Notes: a model not told the origin generated them from the letters alone. Positions 26,608-35,598 are shown, counted from the stretch's first letter. The stretch: 64,000 bases of DNA from Thiobacillus sp. (GCA_024235835.1 JACKLQ010000001.1:682001-746000), one strand, 5' to 3'. Numbers and translations: made by a program.

Positions 26608-27740
26608 AATACGTCGACGAATTCCGCGATGGAGAAGTAGCCCAGGGCCTGGCCAAGGCCATCGCCGCCGAAGTCCGCGACGACCGCCGCTACAACTTCA
26701 TGGAGTTCTGCGGCGGCCACACCCACGCCATCTCCCGCTACGGCGTGCCGGACCTGCTGCCTCCCAACGTGCGCATGATCCACGGCCCCGGCTGCCCGGT
26801 GTGCGTGCTGCCCATCGGCCGCATCAACCTGGCCATCAGGCTGGCCCTGGAGCAGGGCGCCATCCTCTGCACCTACGCCGATACCCTGCGCATCCCCGCC
26901 TCCGGCGGCCTGTCCCTGATGCGGGCGAAGGCCCGGGGGGGAGACATCCGCATGGTGTATGCGGTGACCGACGCCCTGAAGATCGCCCGGGACCATCCGG
27001 ACAAGGAAGTGGTGTTCTTCGCCATCGGCTTCGAGACCACCACGCCCCCCACGGCGGTGGCCATCAAGCAGGCCCAGGCGGAAGGCCTGAAGAACTTCAG
27101 CGTGCTGTGCTGCCACGTGCTGACGCCTTCGGCCATCATGAACATCCTGGAGTCCAAGGAGGTGCGGGAACTGGGCACCGTGCCCCTGGACGGCTTCGTG
27201 GGCCCGGCCCACGTCTCCACGGTGATCGGCAGCCGGCCCTACGAGTTCTTCGCGGAGGAATACCGCAAGCCCGTGGTCATCGCCGGCTTCGAACCCCTGG
27301 ACGTGATGCAGGCCATCCTCATGCTGGTGCGCCAGGTGAACGAGGGCCGGGCCACGGTGGAGAACGAGTTCACCCGGGCTGTCACGCCGGAAGGCAACAC
27401 CAAAGCCCAGAACCTGGTGTCCGAGGTGTTCGAGCTGCGCCGCAGCTTCGAATGGCGGGGCCTGGGGGAGGTGCCCTACTCCGCCCTGAAGATTCGCGAA
27501 GGCTTCGCCGAGTTCGATGCCGAGCGGCGCTTCCATCTCGAATACCAGCCGGTGCCGGACAACAAGGCCTGCGAGTGCGGCGCCATCCTGCGTGGTGTTA
27601 AGAAGCCCACGGACTGCAAGATCTTCGGCACCGTATGCACGCCGGAGAATCCCATGGGCAGCTGCATGGTGTCCTCGGAAGGCGCCTGCGCGGCCCATTA
27701 CACCTACGGACGGTATAAGGATGTGGAGGTGACGGAATGA
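26604..27740 (+). CDS. hypD: Fe(CN)2CO scaffold protein HypD
   Basis: This 378-residue [4Fe-4S] protein is where CN and CO are attached to iron. Conserved motifs are MEFCGGHTHAISRYG, HGPGCPVCVLP and GFETTTPPTA. The C-terminal cluster-binding cysteines lie in CECGAILRGV, DCKIFGTVCTPENPMGSCMVS and EGACAAHY. The start codon is GTG at 26604, overlapping hypC. Confidence 0.97.
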   Translation: MKYVDEFRDGEVAQGLAKAIAAEVRDDRRYNFMEFCGGHTHAISRYGVPDLLPPNVRMIHGPGCPVCVLPIGRINLAIRLALEQGAILCTYADTLRIPASGGLSLMRAKARGGDIRMVYAVTDALKIARDHPDKEVVFFAIGFETTTPPTAVAIKQAQAEGLKNFSVLCCHVLTPSAIMNILESKEVRELGTVPLDGFVGPAHVSTVIGSRPYEFFAEEYRKPVVIAGFEPLDVMQAILMLVRQVNEGRATVENEFTRAVTPEGNTKAQNLVSEVFELRRSFEWRGLGEVPYSALKIREGFAEFDAERRFHLEYQPVPDNKACECGAILRGVKKPTDCKIFGTVCTPENPMGSCMVSSEGACAAHYTYGRYKDVEVTE

Positions 27741-27765
27741 CCACTTACGGGTTGGATACGCTGCG

Positions 27766-27880
27766 GGAATCCCCCCCGGAGCCCTTTATCCCCGAATGGG
27801 GACTTTTGCAAAGGGGGGAGTTCCTCCGGCGCGTATCGAAGGGTCCCTCCCTTTCCCAAAGGGAGGACAGGAGGGATTCG
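27766..27880. repeat. Hox-locus two-armed repeat, copy 7 (hypD-hypE)
   Basis: The left arm GGAATCCCCCC is interrupted by about 30 bp (GGAGCCCTTTATCCCCGAAT and on); the right arm ends GGAGGACAGGAGGGATTCG. It fills most of the hypD-hypE gap. Confidence 0.87.
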
Positions 27881-27918
27881 ACGGCGCGTCTTCAACCCGA
27901 CCACCTGGGCATCACCCC

Positions 27919-28971
27919 ATGAGCGGCCAGGTCAAGAAAGGTTACGTACGCCCCCTGGACATCAAGCACGGCCGGGTGGACATGAGCCACGGCGGCGGCG
28001 GCCGGGCCATGGTGCAGCTCATCACCGAGTTGTTCGCCAACCACCTGGGCAATCCCTACCTGGCCCAGGGCAATGACGGCACCTGCCTGCCCCTGGGCCA
28101 GGGCAAGCTGGTGGTGTCCACCGACAGCCACGTGGTCTCGCCCCTCTTCTTCCCCGGCGGCGACATCGGCTGCCTGTCGGTGCACGGCACGGTGAACGAC
28201 GTGGCGGTCATGGGCGCCACGCCCCTGTACCTCACCGCCGGCTTCATCCTGGAGGAAGGCTTTCCCCTGGCGGACCTGGCCCGCATCGTGGAGTCCATGG
28301 CCAGGGCCGCCGTGGATGCAGGCGTGCAGCTGGTGGCGGGCGACACCAAGGTGGTGGAACAGGGCAAGGGCGACGGGGTGTTCATCACCACCACCGGCGT
28401 GGGCTTCCTTCCAGACGGCGTGCACATCTCCGGTGACCTGGCCCGGCCCGGCGACGCGGTGCTGGTATCCGGTACCGTGGGGGACCATGGCGTGGCCATC
28501 ATGAGCAAGCGGGAGAACCTGGGCTTCGATGTGCCCATCCTCTCGGACACGGCTTCGTTGAACGGCCTCACCGCCGCCATGCTGGCCAGCGGCGCCAACA
28601 TCAGGGTCATGCGGGACCCCACCCGGGGCGGCCTGGCGGCCACCCTCAACGAGATCGCCCACCAGTCCGCCGTGGGCATCCACCTGGATGAAGCGGCCAT
28701 CCCTGTGAAGCCGGAAGTGGACGCCGCCTGCGAACTGCTGGGCCTGGACCCCCTGAACATCGCCAACGAAGGCAAGCTCATCGCCATCTGTGCCGCCGGG
28801 GACGCGGACAGGCTCCTGGCCGCCTTGCGCGCCCACCCTTTGGGCATCCAGGCCGCCGTCATCGGCCAGGTGGTGGAAGACCCCAATGGCTTCGTGCAGA
28901 TGAAGACGAAGTTCGGCGGACGGCGGATGGTGGATTGGCTGAGTGGTGAACAGTTGCCGAGGATTTGCTGA
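27919..28971 (+). CDS. hypE: Carbamoyl dehydratase HypE
   Basis: This 350-residue PurM-like ATPase turns the thiocarbamate on its own C-terminal Cys into thiocyanate, the source of the cyanide ligands. The C terminus is PRIC, the functional ending. ATP-binding landmarks are FFPGGDIGCLSVHGTVNDVAVMGA and GDTKVV. The ATG at 27919 (MSGQVKKGYV) marks the start of family similarity; the in-frame upstream part is repeat DNA. Confidence 0.97.
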   Translation: MSGQVKKGYVRPLDIKHGRVDMSHGGGGRAMVQLITELFANHLGNPYLAQGNDGTCLPLGQGKLVVSTDSHVVSPLFFPGGDIGCLSVHGTVNDVAVMGATPLYLTAGFILEEGFPLADLARIVESMARAAVDAGVQLVAGDTKVVEQGKGDGVFITTTGVGFLPDGVHISGDLARPGDAVLVSGTVGDHGVAIMSKRENLGFDVPILSDTASLNGLTAAMLASGANIRVMRDPTRGGLAATLNEIAHQSAVGIHLDEAAIPVKPEVDAACELLGLDPLNIANEGKLIAICAAGDADRLLAALRAHPLGIQAAVIGQVVEDPNGFVQMKTKFGGRRMVDWLSGEQLPRIC

Positions 28972-28987
28972 GTGGTTGGGAAGACTC

Positions 28988-29105
28988 TAATCCCCCCTAG
29001 CCCCCCTTTTTCAAAGGGGGGAACGGAACCCAACTCAAAGGGCGAAATGGAACCCTACGCAGCTTCTACTCCCCCCTTTGGAAAAGGGGGGCCGGGGGGG
29101 ATTCC
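28988..29105. repeat. Hox-locus two-armed repeat, copy 8 (hypE-DUF559 gene)
   Basis: Arms AATCCCCCCTAGCCCCCCTT and AAAAGGGGGGCCGGGGGGAT are separated by about 50 bp. The copy ends 22 bp before the DUF559 gene start. Confidence 0.87.
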
Positions 29106-29127
29106 CGAGGCCGGCGCACCACTCCCC

Positions 29128-29667
29128 ATGACCGAATATGAACCCCGCCTGAAACCCCTGGCCCGCAACCTGCGTAGCCGCCAGACCGAAGCCGAACAGA
29201 AGCTCTGGTCCCACCTGCGCCGGGATCAGCTGGGTGTCCGCTTCTACCGACAGCGCCCCCTGGGGCCCTACATTCTGGATTTCTACGCACCCAAAGCCCA
29301 ACTGGTCGTGGAACTGGATGGCAGCCAGCATGTTGACGATCCTACGCAGAGGCGGAAGGACACTCAGCGGGATGCCTGGCTGGATGCGCAAGGCATCCGT
29401 GTCCTGCGCTTCGACGACCGGCAGGCTTTGACCGAGACAGAAGCCGTGCTGGGGGTGATTTTTCAGGCTGTGCGAGATGGAAGCGCCGCTGGAATCCCCC
29501 CCAACCCCCCTTTACAAAAGGGGGGAGAACCCCGGCAAACCATCGCCGAAAGCCCCCCCACTTTAGGAGAAATACCTCCGCAGTCGATCGCAGGGTCCCT
29601 CCCTTTGGCAAAGGGAGGACAGGAGGGATTTGACGGCGCCTCCAATCCACCCCGGAGCACCCAGTAA
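29128..29667 (+). CDS. DUF559 (PDDEXK-like) protein with repeat-encoded tail
   Basis: This 179-residue protein has a DUF559 domain (about 5-118), related to very-short-patch-repair-like endonucleases: ARNLRSRQTEAEQKLWSHLR, RFYRQRPLGPYILDFY, LVVELDGSQHVD and GIRVLRFDDRQ. The Asp in ILDFY and ELDGSQH fit the PDDEXK nuclease core. The last 55 or so residues are translated repeat (GIPPNPPLQKGG ... GSLPLAKGGQEGF). Such proteins are common accessory genes with no known hydrogenase role. It is framed by repeat copies 8 and 9. The stop is 2 bp before hypX. Confidence 0.85.
   Translation: MTEYEPRLKPLARNLRSRQTEAEQKLWSHLRRDQLGVRFYRQRPLGPYILDFYAPKAQLVVELDGSQHVDDPTQRRKDTQRDAWLDAQGIRVLRFDDRQALTETEAVLGVIFQAVRDGSAAGIPPNPPLQKGGEPRQTIAESPPTLGEIPPQSIAGSLPLAKGGQEGFDGASNPPRSTQ
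29491..29632. repeat. Hox-locus two-armed repeat, copy 9 (3' end of DUF559 gene)
   Basis: Arms GGAATCCCCCCCAACCCCCC and GGAGGACAGGAGGGATTTG, with a longer centre of about 75 bp. It codes for the tail of the DUF559 protein. Confidence 0.88.
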
Positions 29668-29669
29668 AC

Positions 29670-31367
29670 ATGCGCATTCTCTTCCTCACCCACGCCTTCA
29701 ACAGCCTGACCCAGCGGCTGTATTTGGAACTGAGCCGGCTGGGCCACGAGGTTTCCATCGAGTTCGACATCAACGACAGCGTCACCATCGAGGCGGTGGA
29801 CCTGTTCCGACCCCACCTGATCCTGGCCCCCTACCTGCGCCGGGCCATCCCGGAGGCCATCTGGCGCAACCACCTGTGCCTGGTGCTGCACCCGGGCATC
29901 GTCGGCGACCGGGGCCCCTCCGCCCTGGACTGGGCCATCCTGAAGGGGGAGCAGGAATGGGGCGTGACCCTGCTCCAGGCCGAAGCGGAAATGGATGCCG
30001 GGCCCGTGTGGGCCAGCGCGACCTTCCCCCTGCGGCAGGCGAAGAAATCCAGTGTCTACCGCAACGAGGTGACCGAGGCGGCGGTGCGGGTGGTGATGAC
30101 GGCCCTGGAGCGGCTGCCGGATTACCGCGCGGGCAAGTGGCACCCCCAGGCCGTGCCCCTGCGCCCCATGCATGCCCTCATGCAGCAAGCGAACCGGGCC
30201 ATCGACTGGGCCCATGACAATACCGAGACCGTGCTGGCCAAGCTCAATGCCGCCGATGGGTTTCCCGGGGTGAAGGATGAGCTGTTCGGCCACCCCTGCC
30301 ATCTGTTCAATGCCCATGCCTTCCCCGCCCGGGGCGCGCCGGGGGACGTGCTGGGGCGTAGCGGCGAAGGCGTGGTGCGAGCCACGGCCGATGGCGCGGT
30401 GTGCATCGGCCATGTGAAGCGCGGCGACAGCCCGCTGTCCATCAAACTGCCCGCCGCAGTGGCGTTTCCGGAAGTGCTGGGACTAATGGAATTGGCTGTC
30501 GAATCAAATCCCGCCGACCCCGACATCCGCTACGAGGAAGCCGACGGCGTGGGCTATCTCCACTTCGACTTCTACAACGGCGCCATGGGCACGGACGCCT
30601 GCCGGCGCCTGCAAACGGCTTATGAAGCGGCGCGCCTGCGCCCCACCCGGGTCATCGTCCTCCTGGGCGGCCCGGACTTCTTCAGCAACGGCCTGGACCT
30701 GAACCGCATCGAGGCGGCGGACAGCCCGCCGGACGAGTCCATGCGCAACATCGAGGCCATGGACGACCTGTGCCGGGCGGTGATCGAAACCACCACCCAC
30801 CATACCGTGGCCGCTCTCCAGGGCAACGCCGGGGCCGGCGGCGCCTTCCTGGCCCTGGCGGCGGACTGCGTCTGGGCACGGGAGGGCGTGATCCTCAACC
30901 CCCACTACAAGAACATGGGCAACCTATACGGCTCCGAGTATTGGACCTACCTGCTGCCCAGGCGGGTGGGGGGCGAGGCCGCGCAACGTATCATGGCCCG
31001 GCGCCTGCCCCTGGGCACGAAGGAGGCGGTGGCCACCGGCTTCATCGAGACCTGCTTTGGCCAGGATGTGGCGTCCTTCCAGGCCGAGGTCCGGCACCGC
31101 GCCGCCGCCCTGGCCGATGCACCGGAACTCATGGGCCACCTGGATGAGAAGCGCGCCAGACGGGCGGCGGACGAGGCGGCCAAGCCCCTGGCCCAGTACC
31201 GGGCCGAGGAACTGGCCCACATGAAGCGCAACTTCTACGGTTTCGATCCCAGCTACCACGTGGCGCGGCATCACTTCGTGGACAAGACGCCCCATTCCTG
31301 GACGCCCCGGCACCTGGCCAGGCACCGGGAGCTGGGCTGGGTGGTGCCGGGGGACGCGGAGGCATGA
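29670..31367 (+). CDS. hypX: HypX (HoxX), CO-ligand synthesis
   Basis: This 565-residue two-domain protein makes the CO ligand from formyl-tetrahydrofolate under air. The N-terminal half is formyltransferase-like (LVLHPGIVGDRGPSALDWAIL, with a methionyl-tRNA formyltransferase-type fold to about residue 260). The C-terminal half is enoyl-CoA hydratase-like (GGPDFFSNGLDLNRIE, GNAGAGGAFLALAADCVW, KNMGNLYGSEYWTYLLPRRVG). It is typical of aerobic hydrogen oxidisers. It starts ATGCGCATTCTCTTC directly after the DUF559 gene. Confidence 0.96.
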   Translation: MRILFLTHAFNSLTQRLYLELSRLGHEVSIEFDINDSVTIEAVDLFRPHLILAPYLRRAIPEAIWRNHLCLVLHPGIVGDRGPSALDWAILKGEQEWGVTLLQAEAEMDAGPVWASATFPLRQAKKSSVYRNEVTEAAVRVVMTALERLPDYRAGKWHPQAVPLRPMHALMQQANRAIDWAHDNTETVLAKLNAADGFPGVKDELFGHPCHLFNAHAFPARGAPGDVLGRSGEGVVRATADGAVCIGHVKRGDSPLSIKLPAAVAFPEVLGLMELAVESNPADPDIRYEEADGVGYLHFDFYNGAMGTDACRRLQTAYEAARLRPTRVIVLLGGPDFFSNGLDLNRIEAADSPPDESMRNIEAMDDLCRAVIETTTHHTVAALQGNAGAGGAFLALAADCVWAREGVILNPHYKNMGNLYGSEYWTYLLPRRVGGEAAQRIMARRLPLGTKEAVATGFIETCFGQDVASFQAEVRHRAAALADAPELMGHLDEKRARRAADEAAKPLAQYRAEELAHMKRNFYGFDPSYHVARHHFVDKTPHSWTPRHLARHRELGWVVPGDAEA

Positions 31368-31379
31368 TGGATAGGCCGT

Positions 31380-31475
31380 CAAATCTCCCCCCGCCCCCCT
31401 TTTCCAAAGGGGGGAGTACCACAAGCCTCAGCCGGAGGGTCCCTCCCTTTGCAAAAGGGAGGACAGGAGGGATTC
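31380..31475. repeat. Hox-locus two-armed repeat, copy 10 (hypX-hoxA)
   Basis: Arms AAATCTCCCCCCGCCCCCCT and GGAGGACAGGAGGGATTCC. It fills the hypX-hoxA gap, where a weak internal promoter for hoxA might be expected; none is clear. Confidence 0.88.
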
Positions 31476-31509
31476 CTGCGGGCCTGAAACACTTTGGTAC
31501 CGAACGATC

Positions 31510-32994
31510 ATGCCTATGAGCGCACCCTCCCTGCCCACCGTCCTGGTCGTCGATGACGAGGTCCGTTCCCAGGAGGCCCTGCGCCGCACCCTGGAGGAGG
31601 ACTTCCAGGTGTTCACCGCCTCCAGCGCCGCCGAGGCCCGGGCCGTCATGGAGAGGGAAGGCATCCGGGAAGGTATCCATATCCTGCTCACGGACCAGCG
31701 CATGCCCGAGGTGAGCGGCGTGGAATTCCTGCGCCAGGTGCGCCAGGAGTGGCCGGACACGGTGCGCATCATCATCTCCGGCTACACGGACAGCGAGGAC
31801 ATCATCGCCGGCATCAACGAGGCGGGCATCTACCAGTACCTGCTCAAGCCCTGGCACCCGGAACAGTTGCTGCTCACCCTGAAGCGGGCCGCCGAGCTGT
31901 ACCGCCTGCAACAGGAGAACTGCCAGCTGGCGGTGGAACTGCGGGCCGCCGAGCCGGTGCTGCGCAAGCACGTGGAAACCAGCCGGGCCCGGGTGAAGGA
32001 GGCCTTCAGCCTGGAGCGCATCGTGCGGGCCCCGGACAGCCCCATGCAGAGCCTGTGCGAACAGATCGCCAAGGCCGCCCGCTACGACGTGTCCATGCTG
32101 CTCATGGGGGAGTCCGGCACCGGCAAGGAACTGCTGGCCCGGGCCATCCACTACGCCAGCGGCCGGGCGGACCAGGCCTTCGTGGTGCAGAACTGCGGCG
32201 CCCTGCCGGACAACCTGCTGGAGTCGGAGCTGTTCGGCCACCGCAAGGGGGCCTACACCGGCGCCAGCGAGGACCGCATCGGCCTGTTCCAGACGGCCCA
32301 CGGCGGCAGCCTGTTCCTGGACGAGATCGGCGAGACCTCCCCCGCCTTCCAGGTGAAGCTGCTGCGGGTGCTGCAGGAGGGCGAGTTCCGTCCCCTGGGC
32401 AGCAACCGGGCCCAGTCCGTGGACGTGCGGGTCATCGCCGCCACCAACCGGGACCTGGGGGAAGAGGTGCGGGCCGGGCGCTTCCGGGAGGATCTGTATT
32501 ACCGCCTGGCCACCGTGCCCGTGCGGGTGCCGCCCCTGCGGGAGCGGCCCATGGACATCCCCCTGCTGGCCCGGGCCATCCTGGCCCAGGCCGCGCAGCA
32601 GCTGGGCTGCAAGGCCACGGGCTTCAGCCGGGAACTGCTGGATCATCTGATGGCCCGACCCTGGCCGGGCAACGTGCGGGAGCTGCAGAACGAGATCCGC
32701 CGCATGCTGGTCCTGGCGGACGGGCCGCGCCTGGGCATGGAGTCGGCCACATCCGGCCTGGACAACGCGCCCCGCGCCCCGGCCGCCGACGACCTGCGCA
32801 GCCGGGTGGAGGCGGTGGAAGCCGAGGCCCTGCGCCAGGCCATGGCCCGCCATCGCGGCAACCTGACCCGGGCGGCGGCGGAACTGGGCCTCACCCGCCT
32901 GGGGCTGCGCAACAAGCTGGACCGCCTGGGCGTGGCCCGGCCCCAGGCCCGGCGGGGCCGACCCCGGGACACGGAACGGGATACTGATGCCTGA
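31510..32994 (+). CDS. hoxA: Sigma-54-dependent activator HoxA
   Basis: This 494-residue NtrC-type response regulator has a receiver domain 1-120 (VVDDE, phosphorylatable Asp in LLTDQRMPE, Lys in LLKPWHPEQ), an AAA+ domain about 165-400 (Walker A GESGTGKELLARA, the sigma-54 contact loop as GAYTGASEDRIG, Walker B GSLFLDEIGE) and a Fis-type HTH at the C terminus (NLTRAAAELGLTRLGLRNKL). The contact loop reads GAYTGA in place of the usual GAFTGA. In Ralstonia, HoxA activates the MBH promoter in its unphosphorylated form, with HoxJ phosphorylation switching it off. It overlaps hoxB by 8 bp. Confidence 0.96.
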   Translation: MPMSAPSLPTVLVVDDEVRSQEALRRTLEEDFQVFTASSAAEARAVMEREGIREGIHILLTDQRMPEVSGVEFLRQVRQEWPDTVRIIISGYTDSEDIIAGINEAGIYQYLLKPWHPEQLLLTLKRAAELYRLQQENCQLAVELRAAEPVLRKHVETSRARVKEAFSLERIVRAPDSPMQSLCEQIAKAARYDVSMLLMGESGTGKELLARAIHYASGRADQAFVVQNCGALPDNLLESELFGHRKGAYTGASEDRIGLFQTAHGGSLFLDEIGETSPAFQVKLLRVLQEGEFRPLGSNRAQSVDVRVIAATNRDLGEEVRAGRFREDLYYRLATVPVRVPPLRERPMDIPLLARAILAQAAQQLGCKATGFSRELLDHLMARPWPGNVRELQNEIRRMLVLADGPRLGMESATSGLDNAPRAPAADDLRSRVEAVEAEALRQAMARHRGNLTRAAAELGLTRLGLRNKLDRLGVARPQARRGRPRDTERDTDA

Positions 32995-33997
32995 ACTCAA
33001 CCTGCTCTGGCTCCAGTCCGGCGGCTGCGGCGGCTGCACCCTGTCCCTGCTCAACGCGGAACAGCCGGCCCTCATGGACCGGCTGGCGGACGCGAGTATC
33101 CGCCTGCTGTGGCACCCCAGCCTGTCGGAGGCCAGCGGCAACGAGGCCCTGGAGATCCTCCGCGCCTGCGCCGAGGGCCGGCAGCGGCTGGACATCCTCT
33201 GCCTGGAAGGCTCGGTGATGACGGGCCCCTCGGGCACCGGCCGCTTCCACATGCTGGCGGGCACGGGCCGGCCCATGATGGCCTGGGTCGAGGAGCTGGC
33301 GGCAAAAGCCGCCCATGTGCTGGCCGTGGGCACCTGCGCGGCCTACGGCGGCATCACCAGCGCCGGCATCACCGGCCCCAGTGTGGGGGCCACGGGCCTG
33401 CAATTCCATGGCGAGCATCCCGGCGGCCTGCTGCCGGCCAGCTTCCGCGCCGGCGCCGGCCTGCCCGTGGTGAACGTGGCCGGCTGCCCCACCCATCCGG
33501 GCTGGGTGCTGGACACCCTGCTGGCCCTGTCCATGAGACGCCTGACAGAAGATGATCTGGATGCCCTGCACCGTCCCCGTTTCTACGCGGATCACCTGGT
33601 CCACCATGGCTGCCCCCGCAACGAGTTCTACGAATTCAAGGCCAGCGCCGAGAAGGCCTCGGACCTGGGCTGCATGATGGAGAACATGGGCTGCAAGGGC
33701 ACCCAGGCCCACGCCGACTGCAACACCCGCCTGTGGAACGGCAGCGGCTCCTGCCTGCGGGGGGGCTATGCCTGCATCTCCTGCACCGAGCCCCGTTTCG
33801 AGGAGCCGGGCCACCCCTTCACCGAAACCCCCAAGGTGGCGGGCATTCCCATCGGCCTGCCCAGCGACATGCCCAAGGCCTGGTTCGTGGCCCTGGCGGC
33901 CCTGTCCAAATCCGCCACGCCCAAGCGGGTGCGTGAGAACGCCACCTCCGACCACGTGGTGGTGACGCCGGCGGTGAAGAAGACGGGGTTGAAGTGA
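32987..33997 (+). CDS. hoxB: H2-sensing regulatory hydrogenase small subunit HoxB
   Basis: This 336-residue small subunit of the cytoplasmic H2 sensor has no Tat signal and no C-terminal anchor helix. It starts MPELNLLWLQSGGCGGCTLS (proximal-cluster CGGC). Other Fe-S ligands are in VAVGTCAAYGG, NVAGCPTHPGW, HHGCPRNEFYEF, GCMMENMGCKGTQ and YACISCTEPRF. The C-terminal tail (about 50 residues) is the part that in Ralstonia mediates binding to the kinase HoxJ. Confidence 0.96.
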   Translation: MPELNLLWLQSGGCGGCTLSLLNAEQPALMDRLADASIRLLWHPSLSEASGNEALEILRACAEGRQRLDILCLEGSVMTGPSGTGRFHMLAGTGRPMMAWVEELAAKAAHVLAVGTCAAYGGITSAGITGPSVGATGLQFHGEHPGGLLPASFRAGAGLPVVNVAGCPTHPGWVLDTLLALSMRRLTEDDLDALHRPRFYADHLVHHGCPRNEFYEFKASAEKASDLGCMMENMGCKGTQAHADCNTRLWNGSGSCLRGGYACISCTEPRFEEPGHPFTETPKVAGIPIGLPSDMPKAWFVALAALSKSATPKRVRENATSDHVVVTPAVKKTGLK

Positions 33998-34033
33998 GGG
34001 AGGCGAGGATGCGTGGGCAGGGCTTCATACGGA

Positions 34034-34133
34034 CTCAAATCCCCCCCCGCCCCCCTTTTCCAAAGGGGGGAGAAGCCCCCCACACCAGTCCCCCCCTTTG
34101 CAAAAGGGGGGCCAGGGGGGATTCCAGCGGCGC
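34034..34133. repeat. Hox-locus two-armed repeat, copy 11 (hoxB-hoxC)
   Basis: Arms AAATCCCCCCCCGCCCCCCT and AAAAGGGGGGCCAGGGGGGA. It separates hoxB from hoxC, whose products form one complex, and extends the hoxC frame falsely. Confidence 0.88.
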
Positions 34134-34157
34134 TTCCATTCCTTGGAGGATCGATTC

Positions 34158-35594
34158 ATGACCACCCGCCTGGTGGGCCCCTTCAACCGCGTCGAAGGCG
34201 ACCTGGAAGTCCGCCTGGAGACCGAAGGCGGCCAGGTGAAGGCCGCCTACGTCAACTCCCCCCTGTATCGCGGCTTCGAGCCCATGCTGTCCGGCAAGGC
34301 GCCGGGAGACGCCCTGGTCATCGTGCCCCGCATCTGCGGCATCTGTTCCGTGGCCCAGAGCGCGGCTTCCGCCTCGGCCCTGCGCGCACTCTCCGGCCTG
34401 GCCCTGCCGGACAACGGCCGCCTGGCCCACAACCTGGTGAGCGCCTGCGAAAACCTGGCGGACCACCTGAGCCACTTCTATCTGTTCTTCATGCCGGACT
34501 TCGCCCGGGACGGCTACACGGGCCGGCCCTGGTTCGAGCGGGTGGCAAAGCGCTTCAAGGCCAGCAGCGGCAGCGCCACGGCCGACGTGCTCCCCGCCCG
34601 GGCGGAATTCATGCACCTCATGGGCCTCATGGCCGGCAAATGGCCCCACACCCTGAGCCTGCAACCCGGCGGCACCGCCCGGCCCCTGGAGCAGGCGGAA
34701 TGCCTTCAACTCACGGCGCTGCTGAGGGCCTTCCGCCGCTTCCTGGAGCGCCACGTGTTCGACGACAGCCTGGAAAGCGTGGGGGGTCTCGCCAGTCTTT
34801 CGGACCTGGCCGCCTGGCGGCAAAACAGGCATGGCGACCTGGCCCTGTTCCTGGAGGCGGCCGAGGACCTGGGCCTGGACAGGATCGGCCGGGCCACGGA
34901 CGTGTTCCTCAGCTACGGCGCCTATGAGGAAGCCCACGGCCATCTGTTCGCCTCCGGCCTGTGGCGGGCGGCCCAAGGGCATCCCCTGGAACCCGATGCC
35001 ATCGTGGAGGACCTGAGCCACGCCTGGCTGGCGGGGGATACCTCCTCTCCCGCCCAGGGCCAGACCCTGCCCCTGGCGGACAAGCCCGAGGCCTACACCT
35101 GGTGCAAGGCCCCCCGCTATAACGGCGGCGTAGCGGAGACCGGCGCCCTGGCGCGGCAAATGGTGGCGGGCCATCCCCTCATCCGGGAGCTGGTAAAAAC
35201 CCACGGGGGCAGCGTCACCGCCCGGGTGCTGGCCCGGCTGCTGGAACTGGCCCTGGTGCTGCCCCGTATGGAGGCCTGGGCGCGGCAACTGGAGCCCAAG
35301 GCCCCCTGGTGCCACCACGGGGATCTGCCGGACGATGCATCCGGCACGGGCCTGGTGGAAGCGGCCCGGGGTTCCCTGGGCCACTGGCTCACGGTGAAGC
35401 ACGGCCGCATCGCCAATTACCAGATCATCGCCCCCACCACCTGGAACTTCTCTCCCCGGGATGAGCAAGGCACCCCCGGCGCCCTGGAGCAGGCCCTGGC
35501 CGGCCTGCCCGCCCCCGAGGCCGAGGAGCCACCCCTGCTGGTACAGCATGTGGTCCGATCATTCGATCCGTGCATGGTCTGCACGGTGCACTGA
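34158..35594 (+). CDS. hoxC: H2-sensing regulatory hydrogenase large subunit HoxC
   Basis: This 478-residue NiFe subunit of the H2 sensor has N-terminal ligands RICGICSVAQS and C-terminal ligands DPCMVCTVH. The protein ends at that His with no cleavable tail, as known for HoxC/HupV sensors, so no protease is needed. The ATG at 34158 (MTTRLVGPFNRVEG) follows TTGGAGGA; upstream frame is repeat DNA. It works with HoxB and HoxJ to report H2 to HoxA. Confidence 0.96.
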   Translation: MTTRLVGPFNRVEGDLEVRLETEGGQVKAAYVNSPLYRGFEPMLSGKAPGDALVIVPRICGICSVAQSAASASALRALSGLALPDNGRLAHNLVSACENLADHLSHFYLFFMPDFARDGYTGRPWFERVAKRFKASSGSATADVLPARAEFMHLMGLMAGKWPHTLSLQPGGTARPLEQAECLQLTALLRAFRRFLERHVFDDSLESVGGLASLSDLAAWRQNRHGDLALFLEAAEDLGLDRIGRATDVFLSYGAYEEAHGHLFASGLWRAAQGHPLEPDAIVEDLSHAWLAGDTSSPAQGQTLPLADKPEAYTWCKAPRYNGGVAETGALARQMVAGHPLIRELVKTHGGSVTARVLARLLELALVLPRMEAWARQLEPKAPWCHHGDLPDDASGTGLVEAARGSLGHWLTVKHGRIANYQIIAPTTWNFSPRDEQGTPGALEQALAGLPAPEAEEPPLLVQHVVRSFDPCMVCTVH

Positions 35595-35598
35595 AATC

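Noticed and set aside
15730..34133. CRISPR array as an explanation of the regularly spaced repeats in the hox locus
   Set aside because: The units are two-armed palindromes about 100 bp long, 0.7-4 kb apart, with whole genes between them and no short uniform spacers; no cas genes are present.
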